In this document: piece after piece, positions 17,689 to 25,940 of the stretch
Layout of the letters: every line of letters begins with the position of its first letter
Position numbering within the stretch: the first letter of the stretch is position 1
NCBI RefSeq assembly: GCF_014705615.1
Contig: NZ_JACXJA010000007.1
Span: 248,001-312,000 of the forward strand
Direction: 5' to 3'
Source of the DNA: Paenibacillus oceani
Lineage (GTDB): Bacteria > Bacillota > Bacilli > Paenibacillales > NBRC-103111
DNA: 64,000 bases
The notes under the pieces: generated by a model
The model's input: the letters and a program-made list of their open reading frames with translations, nothing else
What the model was told of the DNA's origin: nothing
Database searches by the model: none
Translations under genes and position numbers: made by a program

Positions 17689-19909
17689 ACGGCTATGGCC
17701 TGTGCATCCGAAAAGGCGCATCCAACTGATCGCGGCAACTGCGGCGGTTCTGGCGATCGTATTGCTGTGGGCGTTCAACCGGGATACGCTGCCGAAGCTG
17801 GAGGCGATGAATATCGAAGTTCCTGCCGCCGCCAGGCTGTCCGTGGCGCAAGGAGAGGATTGGAAGCCGGCGGCGGTCGATCCGGAAGGCTACGCGACGG
17901 TGGCAGCGAACAGCCGATTCTCGCTGCGGCTCGATCCGAAGACGAGTCAGATCGCCATGCTGAATAAATCAAACGGCTACTTGTGGCGAAGCAATCCGCC
18001 GGCCGGCCAACTTGCCGGGGAGACGGTAAAGGGGACGCTGCTGGAAAATATGCAGTCTCCCTATATTCTCGAATACACGTCGGGAACGGAGACGAAACGT
18101 TCGGTCACGAATGCGCTCGATCCGAAAATGACGACCCGGTACACCCGAATCGGAACGGACGGCATTCAGGTAACCTATACCCACACTGAGCTGCACATCT
18201 CTTTCGTGCTGCAGTACCGGATAACCGACAGCGGGTTCGAAGTGTCCGTCCCCAGCTCGGGAATTGCCGAAACGGGAGAAGCCCGATTGTTTGCGCTTAA
18301 TGTGCTGCCTTTTTTCGGAGCCGTTTCGAAGGCGGAAGAGACCGGTTATTTATTCGTTCCGGACGGTCCCGGGGGGCTCGTCTACTATGACCGCAAGCGG
18401 CCGGCGATCGGAACCGTCTACGAGTTCCCGATCTACGGGGAAGACCCGTCGCATCTGAAAGAGCGGGAGAGGAAGACGCCGCGCGAGCAGATCGGCTTTC
18501 CGGTATTCGGCCTGAAGCGCGGACCACAAGCGTTCGCCGCGATCGTTAAGGAGGGGCAATATACCGCCTCGGTCAAAGCGGTCCTGCCCGGCAACATCTC
18601 GAGCTACAATACGGTGAGCGCCAACTTCAGCTACAGGCAGGAGTACGGGCGCAAAGTGAGCGGGATTACGAAGGATGTCGTCGGCACGATTCAAAAAAAC
18701 CGGAATGAGGACGACCGGCGCGTGGAATACCGGCTGTTGTCCGGCGATGCCGCAAGCTACGTCGGGATGGCGCAGGCGTACCGCGCATATTTGAAGGAAG
18801 GGGGCGCGCTCGCCGCCGAGCTGAAACCGGTCGATCAAGTCCCGATGCAGCTGTCGTTTATAGGCGGAGCGACGAAGCCCCGATTCGGCGGCAGCCGATA
18901 CGAGACGGCGACCACGTTCGCACAAGCGGAGAGCATGGTGAACGAACTGATGCGGCTGGGTGCGGGCAACATCCGCGTGACGTATCAGGGCTGGCAGCAT
19001 AGCGGATACGCCCGGTCCGATCAACGCTTCCCCGTCGTGCCGGAGATTGGAGGAACCGAGGGAGCCGGGCGATTCGTCCAGGCCATGCACGATAAAGGCA
19101 TCCAGGTGCTGTTCGAGGATTATATGTCGTGGAAACAACCGGATTACAGCCGCTTCCAAGTCAAGTCGGACGGCATCCGCGGGATCGATACGGCCGTCTT
19201 GCAAGACCGCGATGGCCGATTCATCGTTGATCCGGTGAAAGCTGTTCGCGGGCAAAAAGACGTCGTCGACCGGTTGAAGGAGCTCGGCGCGGACGGTATC
19301 CATTACGTCGAAGGCCCCGGCGATCAAGTGTTCAGCGACTACAATCCTTCCTCTCCCCTGGCGAGAAAGGATACCTCCTACTATTACCGGGAACTGCTTG
19401 ATTATGTCCGTAACCGGCTGGGGACGGTCGGAGTGGTCCGGGGCAATGACTATTCGCTCGGACACGTCAGCTTTATCGAAGAGCTGCCGTTCAGCTCCAG
19501 CTACGACCTGATGATCGACGAGACGGTGCCTTTTTACCCGATGGCGCTCCATGGGTCGGTGGAATATACGTCGGCGGCCGGTAATTTGCGGGACGTGTAT
19601 GACGAGCAGCTGCTGAAAGCGATCGAATACGGTGCCGTTCCGTATTTCAGGCTGACCTACTCGGAAAGCCGTGTCTTGAAGGACACCGATTACAGCCATA
19701 TCTACAGCGGGGAATATGCAGTCTGGAAAGACCGGATCATCGAGGAGTACCGGAAGTTCAATCAGCTCGCTGCCGTCTACCATCAACCGATGACCGGTCA
19801 CGAGCGGGTCTCGGAAGGGGTCTACAAGACGACCTATGCGGACGGAACGAGCGTGACCGTCAACTATAATACGAAACGATTCGACGTAACGAAAGGAGGA
19901 GGAGCCTAG
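17681..19909 (+). CDS. DUF5696-type membrane-anchored glycosidase-like protein
   Basis: A 742-residue protein with an N-terminal anchor (RIQLIAATAAVLAIVLLWAF), a beta-rich region to about residue 385 and then an apparent TIM-barrel part with strands such as NIRVTYQGWQHSG, GIQVLFEDYMSW, GADGIHYVEGPGDQ, VGVVRGNDYSLGH and YDLMIDETVPFYPM. The barrel pattern recalls glycoside hydrolases of the GH101/GH31 kind; acidic residues in the YVEG and MIDE strands are candidate catalysts, which is inference. I recognise it as the DUF5696 kind that occurs beside YIP1 proteins and sugar permeases. GGGAGGTGA precedes ATG 17681. Confidence 0.7.
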   Translation: MVRRLWPVHPKRRIQLIAATAAVLAIVLLWAFNRDTLPKLEAMNIEVPAAARLSVAQGEDWKPAAVDPEGYATVAANSRFSLRLDPKTSQIAMLNKSNGYLWRSNPPAGQLAGETVKGTLLENMQSPYILEYTSGTETKRSVTNALDPKMTTRYTRIGTDGIQVTYTHTELHISFVLQYRITDSGFEVSVPSSGIAETGEARLFALNVLPFFGAVSKAEETGYLFVPDGPGGLVYYDRKRPAIGTVYEFPIYGEDPSHLKERERKTPREQIGFPVFGLKRGPQAFAAIVKEGQYTASVKAVLPGNISSYNTVSANFSYRQEYGRKVSGITKDVVGTIQKNRNEDDRRVEYRLLSGDAASYVGMAQAYRAYLKEGGALAAELKPVDQVPMQLSFIGGATKPRFGGSRYETATTFAQAESMVNELMRLGAGNIRVTYQGWQHSGYARSDQRFPVVPEIGGTEGAGRFVQAMHDKGIQVLFEDYMSWKQPDYSRFQVKSDGIRGIDTAVLQDRDGRFIVDPVKAVRGQKDVVDRLKELGADGIHYVEGPGDQVFSDYNPSSPLARKDTSYYYRELLDYVRNRLGTVGVVRGNDYSLGHVSFIEELPFSSSYDLMIDETVPFYPMALHGSVEYTSAAGNLRDVYDEQLLKAIEYGAVPYFRLTYSESRVLKDTDYSHIYSGEYAVWKDRIIEEYRKFNQLAAVYHQPMTGHERVSEGVYKTTYADGTSVTVNYNTKRFDVTKGGGA

Positions 19910-20806
19910 ATGGTCAGCAAGACGGAACGGCGCCTGGGATACATCAAGCTTCTCCTGAAAGACTACGCCATCGGTTATCTCTTCATGCTGCCGTGGCTGG
20001 TCGGTTTTGCATGGTTCGTCGCGTTTCCGGTCGGCTGGTCGCTCTACAACAGCTTCAATAAAGTAACGCCGTCCAGCGGCAGCTTCAAGTACGAATGGGT
20101 GGGTCTCGACAATTACAAGCGAATGCTGGTGACGGATAACGCTTATCCGATCGTCCTGTTCTCGTTGTTTCAGGAGATGCTGATGATCATTCCGCTCATC
20201 CTGATCTTTTCGTTTTTCGTATCGCTGCTGCTGAATCAGAAGTTTCCCGGCCGGGGGCTGATGCGGGCGATCTTTTTTCTCCCGGTCTTATTTGCGACAG
20301 GGCAAGTGCTGCTGGAGCTGTTCGCGCAAGGCGCGGGGGAGATGCCGTTTCTCGAGCAGTACAACGTGGCTGCGATCGTCAAGCAGTATTTCAGCGAACG
20401 GACGGCGGCTACCGTGATGAATGTGCTGAGCCGGGCGGTCATTATATTATGGTACTCGGGCGTGCAGATCCTCATCTTCTTGGCCGGTTTCCAGACGATA
20501 TCCAGATCGATCTATGAAGCGATTCGGGTAGACGGCGCTTCCCCGTGGGAAAGCTTCTGGAAGATTACGTTTCCCGGCATGCTGCCCTTTATCGGGTTAA
20601 ACGCCGTATTTACGATCGTTGATCTGTTCACGTTCCCGTTTAATCCCGTGCTACAAATTGTCAAAAACAATATGTTCTCCCCGACCACGGGGTACGGATA
20701 TGCGAGCGCTCAGGCGTGGTTGTATTTCTTGCTCATCCTGATCCTGCTTGGCGTGACCGTGGGGCTGACGTATCGGGCGACGAAAGGAAGGGGCGAGCTG
20801 CGATGA
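19910..20806 (+). CDS. Sugar ABC permease (MalF-like), second pair
   Basis: 298 residues, six predicted helices, EAA loop EAIRVDGASPWESFWKITFP near residue 200. First helix: YLFMLPWLVGFAWFVAFPVGWSLYNSF. Start ATG 19910 follows AAAGGAGGAGGAG and is immediately after the upstream stop. This is a second, distinct MalF-type subunit in the same operon, not a duplicate of the first in obvious sequence. Confidence 0.92.
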   Translation: MVSKTERRLGYIKLLLKDYAIGYLFMLPWLVGFAWFVAFPVGWSLYNSFNKVTPSSGSFKYEWVGLDNYKRMLVTDNAYPIVLFSLFQEMLMIIPLILIFSFFVSLLLNQKFPGRGLMRAIFFLPVLFATGQVLLELFAQGAGEMPFLEQYNVAAIVKQYFSERTAATVMNVLSRAVIILWYSGVQILIFLAGFQTISRSIYEAIRVDGASPWESFWKITFPGMLPFIGLNAVFTIVDLFTFPFNPVLQIVKNNMFSPTTGYGYASAQAWLYFLLILILLGVTVGLTYRATKGRGELR

Positions 20807-21786
20807 GGTTGACGGAGCGATACCGGCAAGTGAGGCTGGAGGCGGTGAGATTCACGGAGAGCCGCCGGGCGCAGCGGGTAGGCAAGCTGCTGCTCGGTCC
20901 AAACGTGAATGACGGATACGTGGCAAAAACGGTGATCATCGTCTTGTTGTCGGTCATCGCCTTCCTTTACTTGAAACCGATTATTTACATGGTCTCCACC
21001 AGCGTGAAAAGTTTGGAAGACTTGATTGATCCCGTAGTCGGACTGATTCCCAGGAGCGTGCACAGCCAAAACTATATCGATGCGTGGAAAGGGCTCCGCT
21101 ACCCGGAAGCGTTTACTAACACGTTTATTATCGCTTTTTTCGGTTCCTTGTTCCAGGTGTTCTCCTGCGCTCTTACCGGGTATGCGCTGGCCCGCCTCCG
21201 GTTTCCGGGGAAATCGCTGTTTTTCGTCTTGATTTTAATTACGTTTCTCGTTCCGCCGGAAATTACGATCATCCCGCTGTATATGATTTTCAACAAGCTC
21301 GGCTGGCTGAACACGCCGCTCGTGTTTCTCGTGCCGGCTATACTGGGTCAAGGGATGCGCGGGGCATTGTTCATTATCATCTTCCGGCAGTTTTTCCTGT
21401 CCCAGCCGAAAGCGCTGGAGGAAGCGGCCAAGATGGACGGGGCATCCGTGTTCCGGTTGTTTTTCCGGATCATGATGCCGCTCGCCGGCTCCGCCTGCCT
21501 TGTCGTGTTTCTGTTCTCGTTCGTCTGGTATTGGAATATGCATTTCGAGCCGTCGATGTTTCTCAGCAAAGACTTCATTCCGCTGTCGCTGCGCCTGAAC
21601 GAGCTGTCGACCGAGCTGCTCGGGAACAAGTCGCTGAGCTTAAGCGTAGCCGTCGGAAAAGATCCGGTCTCGGAAGGGCCCAAGATGGCCGCCGCGTTTC
21701 TGATTATTTTGCCGCCGCTGCTCGTGTATTTCATCGCACAGCGCTGGTTTACGGAAGGAATCGAGCGTACGGGGCTGGTCGAATAG
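20803..21786 (+). CDS. Sugar ABC permease (MalG-like), second pair
   Basis: 327 residues from ATG 20803, in an ATGA overlap with the preceding permease (the frame is open further upstream but the overlap start fits best). Six predicted helices and the EAA loop EEAAKMDGASVFRLFFRIMMP near residue 210. The loop between the last two helices is longer than usual (FEPSMFLSKDFIPLSL...EGPKMAAAFL). It is the last gene of the composite operon. Confidence 0.92.
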   Translation: MRLTERYRQVRLEAVRFTESRRAQRVGKLLLGPNVNDGYVAKTVIIVLLSVIAFLYLKPIIYMVSTSVKSLEDLIDPVVGLIPRSVHSQNYIDAWKGLRYPEAFTNTFIIAFFGSLFQVFSCALTGYALARLRFPGKSLFFVLILITFLVPPEITIIPLYMIFNKLGWLNTPLVFLVPAILGQGMRGALFIIIFRQFFLSQPKALEEAAKMDGASVFRLFFRIMMPLAGSACLVVFLFSFVWYWNMHFEPSMFLSKDFIPLSLRLNELSTELLGNKSLSLSVAVGKDPVSEGPKMAAAFLIILPPLLVYFIAQRWFTEGIERTGLVE

Positions 21787-21845
21787 GACGGCACGGCGCG
21801 TTGCGTCAAAAAGGGGGGCTCAACTCAACAGTCAGGCCGCGATGA

Positions 21846-21965
21846 TTCGGGCCCCGCTTAGAACCGGTTGACTGGAGAAAAAGGACCTCGGCCTCCACAT
21901 TACAGTGGAAGTTGAGGTCCTTGTCCTTTCGACCGGGAAATGGGGATGTTCCCTGACATGCGAGC
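21846..21965. repeat. Dispersed hairpin repeat, copy 1
   Basis: The core is a long hairpin: left arm from AAGGACCTC (21881) to CTCCAC, loop ATTACA, right arm GTGGAAGTTGAGGTCCTT (to 21922), with a few G-U pairs. The flanks (CCCCGCTTA, then GGGAAATGGGGATGTTCCCT and CATGCGA) also match the copy at 46539. It lies after the composite operon and before the convergent IclR gene. The 21787-22032 gap holds nothing else I can recognise. Confidence 0.75.
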
Positions 21966-22032
21966 ATTCCCGGGACCGCCCCGAAGCGGAGCGGGTGAGG
22001 GCAGCCAAACGGAGTCGCCCCCTCCGCGCCTG

Positions 22033-22803
22033 TTAATTTTGGCGGTATACCTTGTTGCTAAGCTCCTCGCACGAGCGTCTGATCCAATCGTGCACGTTCC
22101 CCCACACCTCGCCGGTAATGCGCACGACCGGGATAGAGATGCTGATCGAGGCGACCGCACGGTCGTCCATATCCTTGACCGCCCCGGCGACACAGTGTAC
22201 GCCGTCGACCGTCTCGCCCATGTTGTAGCCGAATTCCTGCTTGCGGACCTTGTCCAGCTCCTTGAGCAAGTCCGAGAAGGAGGAGATCGTCTTGCCCGTC
22301 ACTTTCTCCAATTCGTCGGTCGGGTACAAGGCGCGCAGTTCCTCCGCCGACAGATCGGCCAGCAAAATTTTGCCCGACGCGGTGGCATGCAGGGGCAGCG
22401 TTACGCCGAGACTCGGATTAAACCGGAGCGAATGCGTGCTTACCTTTTCTCCGATATATAAAAGCTGATTGCCGGTTCTTATCGATAAACTGACCGTCTC
22501 GTTCAGATTGTTGATAATCTTCTCGGCGATGTAGTTGAATTCTCCGGTTAAGCTGGCGTTGCGCATATAGCCGGAACGAATCGCAAACAATTTGTAGCCG
22601 ATGCGAAACTGCTTGCCGGACCGGTCTGTCTCCAAATATCCGCGGCTGAGCATGTTTTGCAAAATCAGATACGTGCTGCTGGAAGGCATGTTCAGATTTT
22701 TGGATATTTCCGTCAAATTGTACGAATCTTTCTCTCCGGTGAACAATTCGAAAATATCCAGGACGCGATCGGCAGATTTAACTTTTGGCGCTTGTTGTTC
22801 CAT
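22033..22803 (-). CDS. IclR-family transcriptional regulator
   Basis: 256 residues from ATG 22803, which has GGAGGG eight bases upstream; the longer frame lacks one. N-terminal winged helix (SADRVLDIFELFTGEKDSYNL...SSSTYLILQNMLSRGYLE) and C-terminal GAF-like effector domain (LPLHATASGKILLADLSAEE, VHCVAGAVKDMDD). IclR regulators respond to small carbon-catabolic effectors. It is convergent with the composite ABC operon, which makes that operon a plausible target. A perfect palindrome just upstream is a candidate autoregulatory operator. Confidence 0.92.
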   Translation of the reverse strand: MEQQAPKVKSADRVLDIFELFTGEKDSYNLTEISKNLNMPSSSTYLILQNMLSRGYLETDRSGKQFRIGYKLFAIRSGYMRNASLTGEFNYIAEKIINNLNETVSLSIRTGNQLLYIGEKVSTHSLRFNPSLGVTLPLHATASGKILLADLSAEELRALYPTDELEKVTGKTISSFSDLLKELDKVRKQEFGYNMGETVDGVHCVAGAVKDMDDRAVASISISIPVVRITGEVWGNVHDWIRRSCEELSNKVYRQN

Positions 22804-22824
22804 TGGATTCACCCTCCATAGAAA

Positions 22825-22846
22825 AGATTTCATAAATATGAAATCT
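22825..22846 (-). promoter_or_regulatory. Perfect palindrome upstream of IclR gene (candidate operator)
   Basis: Arms AGATTTCAT (22825-22833) and ATGAAATCT (22838-22846) around AAAT: nine perfect base pairs, directly before the ribosome binding site of the IclR gene. Size and location fit an IclR-type autoregulatory operator. Confidence 0.5.
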
Positions 22847-22972
22847 ATAATGATTCTATCGTATTTGCTTCAAATTGTCGACATCATTATTTGGCCGTTG
22901 CAGGCAGGCCCGGGCCTATTCGGAAACCGGGGGCTGTCCGCGAAAAGCAGACAGGCCGGTGCATCGTATGGA

Positions 22973-23002
22973 TTGACAACTTACTGGTAAATGTAGTATA
23001 GT
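22973..23002 (+). promoter_or_regulatory. Sigma-A promoter with long cold-shock leader
   Basis: TTGACA (22973-22978), 18-base spacer, TATAGT (22997-23002). The next gene starts at 23201, so the transcript would have a leader of roughly 190 bases. Such long 5' leaders are known in cspA-type mRNAs, where structure changes with temperature. No other gene lies in 22804-23200. Confidence 0.6.
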
Positions 23003-23200
23003 GGGATATGGAAATGGAATTTTTTGAAATTCGCATATCGATAAATGTTATCATCCGTCGTTATGGTACCTTTATCAATATGTGAATTTTTTTCGTTGCA
23101 GATGTTCCTGAACGTTCAATCGCTTCTGCTTTGAACCGGATTCCAGGCTTCTGTCGTAAAAAACAGAACATGTTAGTTTATTCAGAAAGGAGCGATTTCC

Positions 23201-23401
23201 ATGCAAACAGGAACAGTAAAGTGGTTCAACTCTGAAAAAGGGTACGGCTTTATTGAAGTAGAAGGCGGAAATGACGTTTTCGTTCATTTCAGCGCCATCG
23301 TCGGTGACGGTTACAAGTCGCTGGACGAAGGTCAACAAGTTCAATTCAATGTGGTACAAGGCAACCGCGGACCGCAAGCTGAGAACGTTGTGAAGCTGTA
23401 A
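23201..23401 (+). CDS. Cold-shock protein (CspA/CspB family)
   Basis: 66 residues, full length for the family. RNP1 is [12 protein letters not shown]2 is VFVHFSAI, and [14 protein letters not shown] is the classical start. It binds single-stranded RNA/DNA as a five-stranded OB fold and acts as an RNA chaperone. AAAGGAG precedes ATG 23201. A promoter about 200 bases upstream and a terminator right after the gene suggest a monocistronic transcript. Confidence 0.97.
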   Translation: MQTGTVKWFNSEKGYGFIEVEGGNDVFVHFSAIVGDGYKSLDEGQQVQFNVVQGNRGPQAENVVKL

Positions 23402-23418
23402 CACCGGACAAGAGTAGT

Positions 23419-23456
23419 AAAAGCTGCCCTGCCTCGTTGTATGGGCGGCTTTTTTT
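23419..23456 (+). terminator. Rho-independent terminator of the cold-shock gene
   Basis: Arms AAGCTGCCC and GGGCGGCTT (one G-U pair) followed by a run of T. Confidence 0.85.
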
Positions 23457-23501
23457 CATACAGAAAGGGTCCACTACAATCGGAAGGGGTACGTGAGAGA
23501 G

Positions 23502-23720
23502 ATGAACAAACGCAGACGGTTTACGGAAGAGCTGCCGCTCGAGGAAACGGAAATCTGGTCCTGTACGAAAGAAGCTTGCAACGGATGGATGAGAGACGAC
23601 TTTGCTTTCGAGAGCACGCCCACTTGCCGCCTTTGTTTGTCGCCGATGACTCGCGCTTTAAAGATGATCCCTGTGGTGTCGAACTCAAACGGAAACCTGA
23701 AACCGTTTAAAGCGGAATAG
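23502..23720 (+). CDS. ydjO: YdjO-like cold-inducible small protein
   Basis: 72 residues. The pattern EIWSC...CNGWMRDDFAFESTPTCRLC with a CxxC-type pair at the end resembles the Bacillus YdjO family, small proteins with four conserved cysteines that may bind zinc. Its place directly after a cold-shock gene is consistent with the 'cold-inducible protein YdjO' label. ATG 23502 is preferred over GTG 23493, whose Shine-Dalgarno would be only three bases away. Confidence 0.75.
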   Translation: MNKRRRFTEELPLEETEIWSCTKEACNGWMRDDFAFESTPTCRLCLSPMTRALKMIPVVSNSNGNLKPFKAE

Positions 23721-23768
23721 AACCATAACGATCGATCACGAGGTCCGGCCGGACATTCGCGTTACCCG

Positions 23769-23810
23769 AAAATCCTTTTCTTCCTTGTATCGGACGAAGA
23801 GGATTTTTTT
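23769..23810 (+). terminator. Terminator after ydjO-like gene
   Basis: Arms AAAATCCTTTTC and GAAGAGGATTTT (G-U tolerant) followed by T residues. Confidence 0.75.
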
Positions 23811-23940
23811 GATGATTTATGTAAGCGGTTTAAGCTATAATACAACCATACTGCGTGCTGTTCGTTTTGTTTATGGATAGAAATTGGAGTTATACCGGTT
23901 TCCATGGGGGATTTTGTTCAAGCATCTGGAGGGACCAACT

Positions 23941-25881
23941 GTGAAACGTTCGTTGACCGCGCTTCGACCCCGCTCGCGTATTCTGATAGCCGCTGCGGTC
24001 GTATTCGTTATGTTGTACATGCTGCACCTGGAGTCCGCCGTAGGCAACGACAACAGGCCGAAGCAGATCATGATCCGGCTTGAGGACGTCGGTCCGGGAG
24101 GACAGTACGAAGGTGCGGAACAGCTCGGCAAGCTGCGGGCCGTGTTTACTTTATTGAAGGAACGGGACATTCCCTATCAGATTGCGGTCATCCCGCGCTG
24201 GAAAAACGTCTTGAAAGACGGTACGGTATACGACGTGTCGATCGACCAGACGGATAACGAATACGCGCGGTGGTTTGCGGCTCTGCTGCACAATGCGGCA
24301 AGATCGGGCGCTGTGATCGGGATGCACGGGTATACGCATCAGGTTGGCGATACGGTCCGTCCGGACGGATACCAGGAGTCGGGAATCGGCGACGAGTTCT
24401 ACGTCCCCGACGTCGCAGAGACGTTAACGACGCAGTTCGCCTCCCGAAGAGTAGAGGAGGGTGCGGAGACTCTCCGCCGTGCCGGCTTGTTCCCTTACTT
24501 TTGGGAAGCTCCCCATTACCGGACGCTTCCCGAGCAGGACGCCGTGTTTCGCAATTATTTCGGGCTTCATTTTCAAGCCGACGTTCATCAGAATGCCAAC
24601 ACGTTATATACGCAATACAAGACGGAGCGAAACGAAGGTTACGGCTCGTCCTCCCTTGGCGCGATCTACGTGCCGACACCGTTCTCTTATATTCCTTATA
24701 ACCGGGATTCCGACATCATCATGAACCAGCTGGACCAATCGGATAAGCTGCCCTCTTTTTTTTATCATCCTTTTCTCGAGTTTGGTCATTTGCTTCCGGT
24801 TACTGACGAGCTGGGGGAGCCGGTCCTTCAGGACGGCCTGCCGCTGTACCGTTATCCGGCATCGGATAAGAGCAATCTGCAAAAGCTGCTGAGCCGTCTT
24901 AGGGATAAAGGCTACAGCTTCGTCCCGATTACGGACTACATCCCGTTCGTTCCGGCGCACAGCGTCCAGGTCGGCACGGGGATGGAGGGGGCGGTGTCGG
25001 CCGCGGATGTGACGGGAGACGGCCAGGCGGATGTCGTCGTCTGGGACCGTAAGAACGGGCAAGTGACCGTTAAGAGCGGCGAGTTCCGGGGACTGCGGAA
25101 CGAAAGCTCCGGTGCGCCGAAAGTATGGTGCCGGCTGCCCTATACGAAAGGGGACGCCTGGACGCTTCTGGACGAAAACGGCGACGGAAAAGCCGACTTA
25201 TGGGTGATGCGCACGGACGGCACCCTGGAGTCGTACCGTTCCCGCGGAGACAGCTTCGTGCCGGGCCGTTCCTGGAAAACGGGCAAGCCGGGATGGAGCT
25301 CGATGTATGCCCTGAAACGAAACGGCGGCGAATGGATAATCGCGGGCGAGACGGCGGATAACAATCAGCTGGAGAGCTTCTCGTTCAACAAAGGCGAGCT
25401 GCAGCCGCTGGCTCCCCGTCCCTGGGACCGGAGACTTCCCGTACGGCTGGTCGCCGGCGACCTGGACGGAGACGGCAACGAATCGCTGCTGATCCCGTTC
25501 CCTCATTCCTCGAGATGGATCGAGCTGAGTCCCGACGAGACGTCCCGGAAATGGAAACGCCGCGTGCTGCAGCTCGATATCCCGACCGGAGAGGACGGCA
25601 CGGTGAAGATCGGGGATTTTAACGGGGACGGGAAGACGGATATTTTGTTCTGGAACCGGGAGGAGAAAACGTTCGCCGTATACCGGCAGACCGGTCCGCT
25701 GCAATTCGAGCTGTCCTCGCGAATGGGGCCTTGGGGGCATTCGGACGGGGAACTGCTCGTCTGCGATATGAACGGGGACGGACGCCAGGACGTCGCGGAG
25801 CTGGACGACGGGCAGCCGTACATCGATATGGCGCTGTCGTTCCAGACCAAGAAGCCGCCGGTTCCTGTCAAGGCGCCATAA
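23941..25881 (+). CDS. DUF2334 deacetylase-like surface protein with FG-GAP repeats
   Basis: 646 residues from GTG 23941, chosen because GGAGGGA lies six bases upstream. An N-terminal anchor (RILIAAAVVFVMLYML) is followed by a DUF2334-type polysaccharide-deacetylase-like domain (~40-345): QIMIRLEDVGPGG, IGMHGYTHQ, FWEAPHYR and SFFYHPFLE carry the family's Asp/His residues. The C-terminal part (~356-640) holds five FG-GAP/VCBS-like calcium-loop repeats, such as DVTGDGQADVVVWD, DENGDGKADLW, DLDGDGNESLL, DFNGDGKTDILFW and DMNGDGRQDV. A probable extracellular glycan-modifying protein with a propeller-type binding module; substrate unknown. Confidence 0.82.
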   Translation: MKRSLTALRPRSRILIAAAVVFVMLYMLHLESAVGNDNRPKQIMIRLEDVGPGGQYEGAEQLGKLRAVFTLLKERDIPYQIAVIPRWKNVLKDGTVYDVSIDQTDNEYARWFAALLHNAARSGAVIGMHGYTHQVGDTVRPDGYQESGIGDEFYVPDVAETLTTQFASRRVEEGAETLRRAGLFPYFWEAPHYRTLPEQDAVFRNYFGLHFQADVHQNANTLYTQYKTERNEGYGSSSLGAIYVPTPFSYIPYNRDSDIIMNQLDQSDKLPSFFYHPFLEFGHLLPVTDELGEPVLQDGLPLYRYPASDKSNLQKLLSRLRDKGYSFVPITDYIPFVPAHSVQVGTGMEGAVSAADVTGDGQADVVVWDRKNGQVTVKSGEFRGLRNESSGAPKVWCRLPYTKGDAWTLLDENGDGKADLWVMRTDGTLESYRSRGDSFVPGRSWKTGKPGWSSMYALKRNGGEWIIAGETADNNQLESFSFNKGELQPLAPRPWDRRLPVRLVAGDLDGDGNESLLIPFPHSSRWIELSPDETSRKWKRRVLQLDIPTGEDGTVKIGDFNGDGKTDILFWNREEKTFAVYRQTGPLQFELSSRMGPWGHSDGELLVCDMNGDGRQDVAELDDGQPYIDMALSFQTKKPPVPVKAP

Positions 25882-25886
25882 CATAC

Positions 25887-25938
25887 AAAAGCTTCGGCCA
25901 GGGAAGGGAATTCCGCTTCCTTGCGCCGAAGCTTTTTT
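25887..25938. terminator. Bidirectional terminator
   Basis: Arms AAAAGCTTCGG (25887-25897) and CCGAAGCTTTT (25926-25936) between convergent genes; T-runs on both strands. Confidence 0.85.
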
Positions 25939-25940
25939 CG

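Noticed and set aside
15793-17778. 661-codon minus-strand frame opposite the YIP1 protein
   Set aside because: Opposite strand encodes NHL and YIP1 domains with normal operon spacing; the minus frame has no start signal or family features.
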